Shown: in pieces, positions 50,568 through 59,302 of the stretch
Layout: the number at the start of each line of letters is the position of its first letter
Position numbering within the stretch: the stretch's first letter is position 1
Source of the DNA: Io17-Chloro-G2 sp965226825
GTDB lineage: Bacteria; Chloroflexota; Dehalococcoidia; Lucifugimonadales; UBA3495
Direction: 5' to 3'
Assembly: GCA_965226825.1 (NCBI GenBank)
Contig: CBDDED010000003.1
Coordinates: 1,426,001 to 1,490,000 of the forward strand
Length of the DNA stretch: 64,000 bases
Notes under the pieces: generated by a model
What the model saw: only the letters and a program-made list of their open reading frames with translations
Told to the model about the DNA's origin: nothing
The model's database searches: none
Made by a program: the position numbers and the translations under genes

Positions 50568-52331
50568 CTACTGCGACACCGGTTTGATCAGTTCGGGGTT
50601 GAAGTCGTCTCCGAGACCCGGTGTGGGGCTCATCGATTCAATAGTCTTTTTATTGTAGCCGAAGGTCTGGTCGCACCACCACAGCGGTATCGATTCCATG
50701 CTCTTGGCTTCCAAGACCATCCACTCGCCGATCAATTCGGCGCGCCTTGCCGGGTCACCTTCGGTCTGTATTGCTTCGAACGCCGCATCGTAGTCATCCC
50801 TTTGAATGGCGTCTGACCAGGTGCTGCCACGGCTGAACCTGACCCAGGTCAGACGGCCGCCGTCCACCGGGTTGGTGCCGCCAAAATTGTAGATGCCCGG
50901 AATAGTGTTGGACCGGTTCTCACCCCTATAAACCCCCGCGTCCACATTGCGTCGGGTGATGTTCAGGCCTATGGCGTTCCAATACGCCACCATGGCCTCA
51001 TACATTTGTACGGCGGGCATGTAGCTGGACCTAGGCGAAGCAGTAAATGTGTCCTCGAAACTGCCGTCCAGAGGCACTCCTGCTGCCGCCAGCAGTCGCT
51101 TTGCTTCTTCGGGATCGTATTCATAGTCTATGTGCGCCTCGGGGCCGGAATTGTAGCCGAACGCCGGGGGTGGTATGTAGCTGTTAGCCACCTGACACGC
51201 GGGAGCCAAACGTTCAGCGATCGCCGCGCGGTCGATCGCCATACCAAAGGCCAGCCTGACATTGGGATCTTCATAGAACTTGACCTGCGCCAACCGCGCT
51301 GCCGACGCCGGTTCGATGTCCTTGTCGTCGGAGAATGTCGTCGCTCCGACCCGGCCGGCTATGATAGGGGAATTGGAACGAGGGAAGAACAGGGAAGCGC
51401 CCACAAAGGCTTGTTTAGACCTGGCCAATTCCAATTCCGGGTCCTTCTCTACGTCACTCACCTGGTCTCCGGCGAGCCCCAGAACGATGTCGGCTTCCCC
51501 ACTCTTCAGCATGAGGAACCGGGTGGTGGGCTCTGGAATATCCAGGATGGTTATGGTTTTGACGTAGGGGCCCTCCCCCCAGTAGTCCTCATTTGCCTCT
51601 AATACGTAACGGTCACCCAACCGATATTCCACAAACTTGAAGGGTCCGGTCCCGATGGGATGCTGGGCGAAGCCCTCAATGCCCTCGGCTTCATAATAAT
51701 CCTTGGGGACTATCTCCAGGGTGCCGGTCCGCATGCTGGAGAACAGGTCGGGGAACGGCTTGCTCAGGTTGAACCGGATCTTATGGTCGCCGGTGAGGTC
51801 CATGGACTCGATGGACCGGTGAGCAGAGGCGTAGGTGTGGATGCTCTCCTCACCGCCGAAACCGTGCCCGACGGTGGTGTAGGTGAACTCCACGTCCCGG
51901 TTGGTGAAAGGATCGCCGTTGTGGTAGGTGACGCCTTCCCGCAGGTCCCAGTCGATGGTCAAGCCGTTGTTGCCCACTTCGAAGCCGGTGGCCAGGGCGG
52001 CGTAGTGCCCGTTCGGCCCCAGGTTACGCAGGGCGTCGAAAGTGAAGACGTGCATCCGCTTGTCAGAGTTGGCCTTCAAGCGCAGGGGGTCCAACTCTTC
52101 AGGCAGTGTGTCAGTGACTATTGTTATCTCGGCGGTGGGAACGAATCCCTCAGGCGCCGGTTCCGGGACTGCCACGGTGGCCTGGGGAGCCGCCATAGCT
52201 TCGGTAGCCTCGGGCGCCATCGTTGCTTCCATTTTGGGCTCCTCTACAGGAACCTCCGGGGACGACGAACCGCAGGCTACTACCGCAGTGATCGCCAATA
52301 TCAAGGATACCAGCACGGCCAATTTCACCAT
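50568..52331 (-). CDS. Family 5 solute-binding lipoprotein of the 54-57 kb importer
   Basis: 587 residues from the ATG at 52331 (AAAGGAGAGG ends 7 nt before it; a GTG at 52340 is an alternative). Signal peptide with lipobox AVVAC (C20), an acidic Met/Ala/Pro/Glu-rich linker to about residue 55, then SBP_bac_5 (ITIVTDTLPEELDPLR, LATGFEVGNNGLTIDWDLREGVTYHNGDPF). It lacks the cysteine pattern of the 7.7, 42.3 and 44.5-kb proteins, so it belongs to another subfamily. Position at the 3' end of the dppB-dppC-dppD-Rieske run makes it the likely receptor of that importer. Confidence 0.9.
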   Translation of the reverse strand: MVKLAVLVSLILAITAVVACGSSSPEVPVEEPKMEATMAPEATEAMAAPQATVAVPEPAPEGFVPTAEITIVTDTLPEELDPLRLKANSDKRMHVFTFDALRNLGPNGHYAALATGFEVGNNGLTIDWDLREGVTYHNGDPFTNRDVEFTYTTVGHGFGGEESIHTYASAHRSIESMDLTGDHKIRFNLSKPFPDLFSSMRTGTLEIVPKDYYEAEGIEGFAQHPIGTGPFKFVEYRLGDRYVLEANEDYWGEGPYVKTITILDIPEPTTRFLMLKSGEADIVLGLAGDQVSDVEKDPELELARSKQAFVGASLFFPRSNSPIIAGRVGATTFSDDKDIEPASAARLAQVKFYEDPNVRLAFGMAIDRAAIAERLAPACQVANSYIPPPAFGYNSGPEAHIDYEYDPEEAKRLLAAAGVPLDGSFEDTFTASPRSSYMPAVQMYEAMVAYWNAIGLNITRRNVDAGVYRGENRSNTIPGIYNFGGTNPVDGGRLTWVRFSRGSTWSDAIQRDDYDAAFEAIQTEGDPARRAELIGEWMVLEAKSMESIPLWWCDQTFGYNKKTIESMSPTPGLGDDFNPELIKPVSQ

Positions 52332-52396
52332 GTTTTGCACCTCTCCTTTTTGTGTTGCCGGTAACTGTTTTTGCGCTCAGGCTTGGTTTATGCCGG

Positions 52397-52504
52397 CTAT
52401 GCCGGCGCGTTGGCCCAAGCCTCGTGTATCTCGGGGATCGATTATATCTATGCCGGTATCCCTATGCCGGCGCGTTGGCCCAAGCCTCGTGTATCTCGGG
52501 GATC
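52397..52504. repeat. 43-bp direct repeat of the Rieske gene 3' end
   Basis: The last ~14 codons and stop of the Rieske gene (52462-52504) recur at 52397-52439, 65 bp away, identical through the stretch starting CTATGCCGGCGCGTTGGCCC. The outer copy has no coding role. Short TATGCCGG repeats surround it, which may have mediated slippage. Confidence 0.85.
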
Positions 52505-53718
52505 AATGGGCTATACGGGGCCTGGCCGCTGCTCAATCCGCCGCTCCGGGCTGCCTCTTCCATGGACCTTTCCTGGAACAAGTTGATGAGCTTGTTCTTT
52601 TCCGGGTCCCGGAAAGTGTTCATTGGCTCCCCGCCGTCCTCCACCAACGCCATTTGCTCCCGGAGCATCCGCCGGAACAGGATGATTCCCTTGTCCGACT
52701 CTCCGAGTTTTTCTTCGCGCCGGTCGGCTATCGCCCCCTGGGTGACCCAGGCCATCAGGTCCTGCCCCAAGACGAAATCGGTTACAAACCGACCGGTCTC
52801 GTCTTTTAGCGGAATTTCGTAAAAAGGTACCTCTTCCTGGTGGTAATTCTCGACACCCGGGGGAGGCGGATAGGCCCCGTACATCAGGTGCCAGGTGTGT
52901 GTGTCGTCCATTGGGACGCGGATCTGGAAATTGGTCCCCACACGGAGCATGGTGGGGAACACGATCGGATGGCCGATGCTCCACATGGGATGTGTTTCGT
53001 CGTATCCCTCAAGCACCCGGCGCTTGATGATTCCGTGCTCGAACACGTCAAAGCCGATCTTCTTGTGGGTTGCGCCGGTGTTGGACGCGCTGGCGGTGCG
53101 GCGGCCTCGCCCGGGCATTGGTTGACCGGCCCGGCCCAGCCGGTCCCATTCGTAATCGAAATATTTGCCGTGGAGCCACTCGGCATGGGTCGGGTCCAAG
53201 GAGTTCTCCATGGCCTGCATCCAGTTGCAGGGTATCACCGTCCAACCGATGTCCCGCACCACGTTGTCCATAGCGAACAGGTCCCACCGGGGCAGCAGAG
53301 GAGCGGGCAACGGACCCAGGTACACGAATATCAGCCCTCCCATTTCCTCCGCCGGGTAGCCCTTTATCTTGACCCGGCTTGGGAAGGTGCTTTCGGGGGC
53401 CTCCGCCGGCATTTCCAAGCACTGACCGGTCCCGTCAAACATCCAACCGTGGTAGGGGCACCGCAGGCCTTCATTTTCGGGGATTCCGTATGCCAAGGAG
53501 ATCCGCCGGTGCGGGCAGGTGTCGTCGACCAACCCGTACCGCCCCTGCCGGTCGCGGTACACCACCAAAGACTCTCCCAAGATTTTTACGGCTTTGACGG
53601 GGTTTTGGTTCAATTCGGCAACCGCGGCCACCGGGTGCCAATAGCGCCGCATCAAATCCCCCATCGGGGTCCCCGGTCCAACCTCGGTCAACCGTTTGTT
53701 CTCTTCAACCGAAAGCAT
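52462..53718 (-). CDS. Rieske oxygenase, phthalate 4,5-dioxygenase-like, within the importer operon
   Basis: 418 residues beginning MLSVEENKRLTEVGPGTPMG, the typical start of the phthalate dioxygenase/VanA-like group. Rieske ligands: C68-x-H70 and C87-x2-H90. The mononuclear iron site is canonical: NSLDPTHAEWLH with H178 and H183, preceded by bridging D175; a later Asp in FVLGQDLMAW may be the third ligand. GGAGAGGAGG precedes the ATG. It lies between dppD and the solute-binding gene in the same direction, so uptake and oxidation of one substrate are probably co-expressed. A close paralogue is at 59303. No reductase is encoded nearby. Confidence 0.9.
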   Translation of the reverse strand: MLSVEENKRLTEVGPGTPMGDLMRRYWHPVAAVAELNQNPVKAVKILGESLVVYRDRQGRYGLVDDTCPHRRISLAYGIPENEGLRCPYHGWMFDGTGQCLEMPAEAPESTFPSRVKIKGYPAEEMGGLIFVYLGPLPAPLLPRWDLFAMDNVVRDIGWTVIPCNWMQAMENSLDPTHAEWLHGKYFDYEWDRLGRAGQPMPGRGRRTASASNTGATHKKIGFDVFEHGIIKRRVLEGYDETHPMWSIGHPIVFPTMLRVGTNFQIRVPMDDTHTWHLMYGAYPPPPGVENYHQEEVPFYEIPLKDETGRFVTDFVLGQDLMAWVTQGAIADRREEKLGESDKGIILFRRMLREQMALVEDGGEPMNTFRDPEKNKLINLFQERSMEEAARSGGLSSGQAPYSPLIPEIHEAWANAPA

Positions 53719-53807
53719 CTAATTCCTCCTCTCCCCAGAATTCGGATTTGGGTTTCAGTATCGACAGGTTCAGAACAGCAAAACTGCTTTGTTTTTCTTC
53801 CCGGAGT

Positions 53808-54821
53808 TCAGGCTTCTCGGAGCCAACATGCGGAGCGATGGTCGTCGCCCACGTTGAAAGGCGGCGGGTACTCAGCCGTGCACTTGTCAAAGGCGTGTTC
53901 ACACCGGGCCGCAAACCGGCAACCCTCGGGCAGGTCGTTCAGGGCCGGCGGCTGCCCGTCTATGGACCTGAGCCTCAACACTTGCTGCTCCAGTTTGGGT
54001 ATGGAGTCTATCAAAGCCTGGGTGTACGGATGGGACGGACCCTTCAGCACCTCGCGGGCCGGGCCCGTTTCCACGATGCGGCCAGCGTACATCACAGCCA
54101 CGCGGTCACACATCCGGGCTACGATTCCAAAGTCATGGGTGATGAAGATGATTGCGAACCCCAGCTCCTTTTGTAAGTCCTTCAGGAGTCTCAGGTATTG
54201 CGCCTGAATCGTTACGTCCAAGGCCGTGGTCGGTTCATCGGCGATCAGCACTACCGGCGAAAGGCTGGCTGAGATTGCACCAACCACACGCTGTTTCATT
54301 CCTCCGCTCATCTGATGAGGGAAGGCGGTCAGGCGGTCTCTAGGCGCCGGCAAACGCACCTGTTCCAGCACCTTGATGGCCTGTTCCAACACCGACGGGC
54401 CCCCTCGTTGGCCAGCGCCGCGGGCGTGTTTCAGGCGGAGCACCTCGAACAATTGTCGCCCTATGGAATAGACCGGGTTGAGGGAGGTGTGGGGGTCCTG
54501 GGGTATCCAGGCAATCTTGGCTCCCCGTACCCGCTGCATCTCGCCTTCGGAGTACCCCAAAATATCGTCGCCTTCGAGGAATATCTGACCGCCGACGTTT
54601 CTGGCAATCGGTTGTGGCGCCAACCGCATCAGGGAGAGCGCCGTCATGGTCTTGCCACTACCGGACTCGCCGACAATGCCCAGGCTTTCCCCTCGGCGCA
54701 GTTGGAAACTGATTCCGTCCACGGCCCGGACGACGCTATCCTCGCTAAACAGGAAAGTTTGCAGGTCGCGCACGTCCAGGACAACGTCGCCAAATTCTCG
54801 TTGGGGAACAGCGGAAACCAC
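53808..54821 (-). CDS. ABC transporter ATP-binding protein, DppD/OppD type
   Basis: About 337 residues from a GTG at 54821; a TTG at 54887 would add 22 residues, and neither has a strong ribosome site. Walker A is GESGSGKT, Q-loop WIPQDPHTSL, signature MSGGMKQR, Walker B VVLIADEP and H-loop FITHDFG. The C-terminal oligopeptide-transporter extension has the cysteine cluster GCRFAARCEHAFDKC...C, as in DppD/OppD, where it may bind an Fe-S cluster. The signature Ser-Gly-Gly-Met (rather than Gln) is common in this subfamily. It energises the importer with the distant DppF. Confidence 0.9.
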   Translation of the reverse strand: MVSAVPQREFGDVVLDVRDLQTFLFSEDSVVRAVDGISFQLRRGESLGIVGESGSGKTMTALSLMRLAPQPIARNVGGQIFLEGDDILGYSEGEMQRVRGAKIAWIPQDPHTSLNPVYSIGRQLFEVLRLKHARGAGQRGGPSVLEQAIKVLEQVRLPAPRDRLTAFPHQMSGGMKQRVVGAISASLSPVVLIADEPTTALDVTIQAQYLRLLKDLQKELGFAIIFITHDFGIVARMCDRVAVMYAGRIVETGPAREVLKGPSHPYTQALIDSIPKLEQQVLRLRSIDGQPPALNDLPEGCRFAARCEHAFDKCTAEYPPPFNVGDDHRSACWLREA

Positions 54822-55164
54822 TCTATCTCGCTTCTCGACTTGATTCCTGCTGGCGGCGGGAAGACGCCGGCTTGTTGGGGGGCTCAAGGTTCAACAAGGC
54901 GACTGGTCGTCGAAACTCCCGGTCAGCCACTCTGGAAATCGAAAGCGCGGCCAAGCTAACGCCGACAGAAATTAGCACGACGGCAAACTCATTGTCAACC
55001 TGAGAGTCCAGGCGCTCTGTGTGAAACGGTGCTCATGTACGCAAGCCTTTCTGTCCCTGGAATCGGCTCTGGGTTCCCGCTGCGGAGGGAAAGACGCGTG
55101 GGTTAACCTGATTTGTCCCAGGGTAGGCACGGTGCAAGTCGGCTCGACGTAAACCTACCCAGAC
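54822..55164. other. Gap between dppC and dppD with a repeat fragment
   Basis: About 340 bp. Around 55060-55095 a degenerate copy of the dispersed repeat core (GGCTCTGGGTTCCCGCTGCG) is present. No gene is supported. The gap suggests an insertion that loosened an originally tight dpp operon. Confidence 0.5.
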
Positions 55165-56073
55165 CTAAATGCGCCGGCGGAGCTTGGGGTCCAGCCGGTC
55201 TCTAAGCCAATCTCCGAGCAGATTCACACTCATTACGGTGAGCAGTATGGCCGCTCCCGGGAAGGTGATAATCCACCAGGAAGTGGCGATGTAGTCCCGG
55301 CCCTGAGAAATCATCAGTCCCCACGTGGGAGTCTCGGCGGGAACGCCGGCGCCGATGAAGCTGAACGCGGACTCGGCCAAGACTGATTGGGCGAAGATCA
55401 AGCTTATGTAAACTATGATGGTGTTGCGGATGTTGGGGAAAATGTGCACCGCCATAATCCTGAAATGACTGCAACCGTGCACCTTGGCCAAAGAGACATA
55501 GTCCGTCTCCTTGATTATCAGGGTCTCCCCCCGGGTCATACGGGCAAAGTGGGCCGAATACAATATGCCCAGGATAAGAATGACGTTAACCGGAATCGCG
55601 CCGAACAAAATCGGGCCACTGCCCACGGTGGCGGCAGCTACCAAGGCAACCATGATCGAAGGCAACGTCAGTTTAATATCGGCAATCCGCATCAACAACT
55701 CGCCGAAAAAGCCGCCGAAATAGCCGGCCGCGATGCCGTAGGAGCTACCCAGGACCGCGGCAAACAAAGCCGCAGAGGCGCCAACCAATAAAGATATTCT
55801 CCCGCTATAGAGCAGCCGCGTGAGAATGTCTCTGCCGTTGCCATCGGTACCCAAGACGTACGACGTTGAGGGGGGATTCAGGCTCTCTCGAAGATTGAAG
55901 TCATCGAGAGAATACGGAGTGACCCAAGGAGCGAATATGGTCAGCAGGATGATTAACCCAAACAGACCCCCGGATATCCAGGGCCAACGGCGAAATACCC
56001 TTCGGGCCTGACCCAGTACACTCAAGGGTGGCCCGGCGGCTCCGGGATCGACCCGTTCCGTTACGACAGCCAT
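55165..56073 (-). CDS. ABC transporter permease, DppC/OppC type
   Basis: 302 residues, six predicted membrane helices starting with LFGLIILLTIFAPWVTPY. The N-terminal OppC domain with HxLGTDxxGRDxxSRLLYG-like YVLGTDGNGRDILTRLLYSG and the cytoplasmic EAA loop (RGETLIIKETDYVSLAKVHG...HIFPN) are clear. Together with DppB it forms the membrane pore. The start ATG at 56073 lies 118 bp after the end of dppB. It has no obvious defects. Confidence 0.92.
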   Translation of the reverse strand: MAVVTERVDPGAAGPPLSVLGQARRVFRRWPWISGGLFGLIILLTIFAPWVTPYSLDDFNLRESLNPPSTSYVLGTDGNGRDILTRLLYSGRISLLVGASAALFAAVLGSSYGIAAGYFGGFFGELLMRIADIKLTLPSIMVALVAAATVGSGPILFGAIPVNVILILGILYSAHFARMTRGETLIIKETDYVSLAKVHGCSHFRIMAVHIFPNIRNTIIVYISLIFAQSVLAESAFSFIGAGVPAETPTWGLMISQGRDYIATSWWIITFPGAAILLTVMSVNLLGDWLRDRLDPKLRRRI

Positions 56074-56191
56074 TGTTGACCTGGCCTTCCGCTTGAATTA
56101 AACGTCATAGTTTTTGAATAGGCCCTAATTTTCAGGTCCGCTGAGTGTAGCGAATCCTCTGCTCCGGCCCTAGTTTGACCACGCCGGGCCA

Positions 56192-57109
56192 TTATCTGTA
56201 TCTGACTCGGGGGTCGATGTAGGCGTATGACACGTCCACTATGAAGTTGATGCCGACAAAGATAACCGCCATGAACAATATGGTGGCTTGGAGAACCGGG
56301 AAATCCCTATCGAACGCGGATTGCACTGCCAGACGCCCCACGCCGGGCCACGCGAACACCGTTTCTACGACCACAGTGCCGCGGAGAATGGCCGCGGTGT
56401 AGATGGCGGCCACGGTTACCACTGGGATGGCCGCATTTCTCAGGGCGTGCTTGGTTATCACGTCAGAGTTGGAGAGGCCTTTACCACGGGCAAAGGTTAT
56501 GTACTCGGAGTCCATAACGTTGAGCATGCTGGAGCGGGCAACGCGCATAATGGGAGCGCTGATCGACCAGCCAACCGTGGCGGCCGGCAGAATTATATGC
56601 AGCCACGAGCCGCTACCGGCTATGGGAAGCAACCCAAGATAAAACGCTATTCCCATCATCAGCATGAGGCCCAACCAGAAATCCGGCATGCCCTGCCCGG
56701 TAACGGCGAACAGCTTCCCAAACCGGTCGATAAAAGAGTCCCTCTTGACCGCGGATAGCACCCCGATTGGGAGCGAGATAGCCAGGGCGATGATCACGGC
56801 GACAGCACCCAGCCTGAAGGTGTTGGGCATTACATCTATCACCCGGTCCATTGCGCCCGAGTTCGATTGGGTAGATAAGCCGAAGTCGCCGCGGAGCGAA
56901 CTCCCCAAAAACTTCAAAAGCTGCCTATGAACCGGCAGATCCAACCCGTGGTGTTCGCGGATGCGTTGGATGTCAGACTCTGCCGCATCTTCGGGAGCGA
57001 GCAGCAAGATGGGGTCGCCGGTCAGCCGTCCAGCGAAGAACACCATCAAGACGATTACGATGATGACTGCAAAACTTTGAACGAATCTACCGAGAATATA
57101 CCGTTGCAA
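56192..57109 (-). CDS. ABC transporter permease, DppB/OppB type
   Basis: 305 residues from a TTG at 57109 (GAGAGGCGG upstream). Hydrophobic helix 1 (FAVIIVIVLMVFFAGRLTGDP) is followed by the periplasmic loop IREHHGLDLPVHRQLLKFL, the DFGLS motif after it, and the EAA loop RSSMLNVMDSEYITFARGKGLS. Six membrane segments. First gene of the dppB-dppC-dppD-Rieske-binding protein run. The transported solute is unknown; dipeptides, nickel, opines and aromatic conjugates are possibilities for the family. Confidence 0.92.
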   Translation of the reverse strand: MQRYILGRFVQSFAVIIVIVLMVFFAGRLTGDPILLLAPEDAAESDIQRIREHHGLDLPVHRQLLKFLGSSLRGDFGLSTQSNSGAMDRVIDVMPNTFRLGAVAVIIALAISLPIGVLSAVKRDSFIDRFGKLFAVTGQGMPDFWLGLMLMMGIAFYLGLLPIAGSGSWLHIILPAATVGWSISAPIMRVARSSMLNVMDSEYITFARGKGLSNSDVITKHALRNAAIPVVTVAAIYTAAILRGTVVVETVFAWPGVGRLAVQSAFDRDFPVLQATILFMAVIFVGINFIVDVSYAYIDPRVRYR

Positions 57110-57229
57110 TGAGACCGCCTCTCGTGGAATTGCCCATACGGGCTGAGCAACGCCTGGTTAGCTGATCACCGTTGGGGGCGAAGCCGATTTACGACGAGCG
57201 GGAGAAGTGAGCCCGCTTCCTCCAGAACT

Positions 57230-57320
57230 ATTCACGCCGGGTTACCGGCGCCGCCTGGGGCGGTTTTCACCGTACAATTCACGCCGGGTTACCGGCGCCG
57301 CCTGGGTTGGTATTCACCCC
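57230..57320. repeat. 47-bp direct tandem repeat upstream of the dpp operon
   Basis: ATTCACGCCGGGTTACCGGC and the following CGCCGCCTGGG recur at 57230 and 57277, period 47 bp, two copies with the second diverging after the CCTGGG. It lies about 120 bp upstream of dppB and could hold regulatory sites. Confidence 0.7.
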
Positions 57321-57409
57321 ACAAAGGAAGCCTGATTCCACCAAACATCGGAAATCGGATACACAATATCAACAAACACGTTGATTGGCAACCTATGGCC
57401 GTCGGGTCG

Positions 57410-57683
57410 CAGGGTCTTTCGATTGTCCCCCGTCATTCCAGCCGCAGCGGGAATCCAGAGCCCTGATTATGTACCAAGACGGTTATGCCAACTAAGACGC
57501 GCCGGGGTGGACGGGTTGACGTCCCAACTGGAACAATCCTGCAGACACGAACCAGGTTGGATGGGGAAAAGGGCTCTGGATTCCCGTTGCGACGAGAATG
57601 AAGGGGAGTAGGGATACGAATGGGCTCCAGATCCCCGTTGCGGCAAGAGTGACGGGGGATTCGAAGATAATCGAAAGACCCTG
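57410..57683. mobile_element. MITE-like element, copy B, with 9-bp target-site duplication
   Basis: 274 bp with perfect 15-bp terminal inverted repeats CAGGGTCTTTCGATT and AATCGAAAGACCCTG, flanked by the exact 9-bp direct repeat GTCGGGTCG (57401-57409, 57684-57692). It contains no transposase. Sequence matches copy A at 23533 along its length, including CCAAGACGGTTATGCCAACT and CCAGGTTGGATGGGGAAAAG. The inner GGGCTCTGGATTCCC core recurs as fragments elsewhere in the window. It must have been moved by a transposase acting in trans. Confidence 0.85.
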
Positions 57684-57835
57684 GTCGGGTCGACAGAGCC
57701 ATCGAGTTTAGACAACCATCATCCCTGGGCCATAACACCCGCGGAATACCCTTCGCCCAATGCTACGCAAATAAGACCCTCTATGGATGGGTTGGCCAAC
57801 GTTTGGGATGGGATAGCCGCCCCACCATGGCCACG

Positions 57836-57868
57836 ATAAGGGAGTCCCCTTATCGGGAACTCCCTTAT
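57836..57868. other. Inverted repeat near the 3' end of the Gfo/Idh gene
   Basis: ATAAGGGAGT and ACTCCCTTAT form a 10-bp stem around a 13-nt loop that itself contains CCCCTTATC, so alternative pairings exist. It lies about 95 bp past the minus-strand gene stop and may be a terminator without T-run. No gene was found between 57684 and 57962. Confidence 0.45.
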
Positions 57869-57962
57869 AAAGACTATCCGGATAGCCGCGGCATCTGGGA
57901 TCGGAGATGGATCTTTTGGCAGAGGCCTTGTTTGGCAAGTGCCTGGGAGGTTGGCGGAGGTT

Positions 57963-59171
57963 TTAGTCGGGCGTGGCCTTTTGATTGGAAAGGTAAACCT
58001 CTTTCCGTTGTTCCGCCGACTCCAACACGGCCAAGCACACTTCCAGGTTCGATTTCCCCCAACGCCCGTCATGCAGCGGTTCCCGGTCGTAGGCCACCGC
58101 GTCGTAAAGCTCCTGGATCACGTGGTCCCGCCCAGTTTCCGCGGTGGACAGGGGAATCTCCCGCTTTTCGTCCGGGCCATACACAAAAAGGCCGTCCATC
58201 GACTGGCGGATGTCGCCCTTCTCACAACTGACCACCGTTAGCCCGTAGAAAGGCGGGTGAGGGGCTTCTCCGGAACTTGGCCTGCGGCTTGCTCCCCCAT
58301 ACCGGACGGTTGAAGCCTTGGCGGCCGACTCTTCCTCGGCGCTGTTGAACGAAGTCAGCCTTTTCCGGGCCCGGGCGTACTCTGAAATATCTGCCGGTTG
58401 ACCCTGTTCACCGACTCCGTAGGTAATTTCCGAGGTGTGGAACCGGTCGTAGCCGCAATACACGGCGGTGGCCGGTGTTCCGTTTTCAAATTCCAGGTAT
58501 ACGACGTGGCTTCCCTGGGTGGGCCGGCTGTCATCCCACACTCCGGTCATGGCCCGGACGCTGCGGATCACGCCGCCCCCGATGATCCTGATAATGTCGA
58601 ATTGGTGGGAACCCTGGCGAAAGGTGACCCCGCCACCCAGGCTGGTATCCAGTTCTTCCCGGTTTCGCGGATTGTAAAGCCAGGACGTGAAGTACCAGTT
58701 GTTTATCATCCGAAGCTCGCCCAACTCTCCGCTCCCGACGATCTCCTTGATGCGTTGGATGGGCGTTTCGTAGCTGTGAGAGTGCCCTACCACCAGGTAT
58801 ACCCCATTGCGCTGGGCGGCCTCGATCATGGCGTCGGCATCGGCTAGGGTCAGGGCCATGGGCTTCTCGGTCACCACGTGCTTCCCATTTTCCAACGCCA
58901 TCAGCACGTGCTGGGTGTGGAGCTGAGTAGGAGTGGAAATATAGATTGCATCGACGTTTGGGCTATGGCACAGCGCTTCCACATCACCATAGACTTCTGC
59001 CTGGAAGTCGCTGTGAAACTTATCCAACGAGGGTTCGTCCAGGTCCGCGGCTGCCGTCATCCTCACTTTGGGGTTTTTGACCATAGCCGGGATCATCATG
59101 CAGCCGGCGGCTCCGAGGCCGGCGATGGCCATTCTCAATTCAGGTGATGAATTTTGCGCGCTTCCAACCAC
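57963..59171 (-). CDS. Gfo/Idh/MocA family oxidoreductase (Pht4-like dihydrodiol dehydrogenase possible)
   Basis: 402 residues from a GTG at 59171 (GAGG upstream). The Rossmann loop is AIAGLGAAG (16-23), the nicotinamide-site motif is TEKPMAL (E102, K103, P104), and the second domain begins GHSHSYETPIQRIKEIV. A Gly-rich FRQGSHQFDIIR holds the catalytic His region. The family includes glucose-fructose oxidoreductase, inositol dehydrogenase and phthalate 4,5-cis-dihydrodiol dehydrogenase. The Rieske gene directly upstream (131 bp) is of phthalate-dioxygenase type, so dehydrogenation of a dihydrodiol product is attractive, but a sugar substrate cannot be excluded. Confidence 0.87.
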   Translation of the reverse strand: MVGSAQNSSPELRMAIAGLGAAGCMMIPAMVKNPKVRMTAAADLDEPSLDKFHSDFQAEVYGDVEALCHSPNVDAIYISTPTQLHTQHVLMALENGKHVVTEKPMALTLADADAMIEAAQRNGVYLVVGHSHSYETPIQRIKEIVGSGELGELRMINNWYFTSWLYNPRNREELDTSLGGGVTFRQGSHQFDIIRIIGGGVIRSVRAMTGVWDDSRPTQGSHVVYLEFENGTPATAVYCGYDRFHTSEITYGVGEQGQPADISEYARARKRLTSFNSAEEESAAKASTVRYGGASRRPSSGEAPHPPFYGLTVVSCEKGDIRQSMDGLFVYGPDEKREIPLSTAETGRDHVIQELYDAVAYDREPLHDGRWGKSNLEVCLAVLESAEQRKEVYLSNQKATPD

Positions 59172-59302
59172 TTCTAGTCCTCGCTCTACCTTTCCTCGCG
59201 TTACCTTTACTAGACCTCGAGTTACCTTGATCGATTCCGGGAACAGTCTTCATTTTCCACCGCTGCGCCCAAACGCTGACTCCGGGGATTGAACCGGGCG
59301 GT

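Noticed and set aside
52840..54207. A 455-residue plus-strand frame spanning the Rieske and DppD genes
   Set aside because: It crosses two well-supported minus-strand genes and an intergenic gap; no similarity.
57230..57320. Two-copy 47-bp repeat considered as a CRISPR seed
   Set aside because: Copies are directly adjacent without spacers and there are no cas genes.
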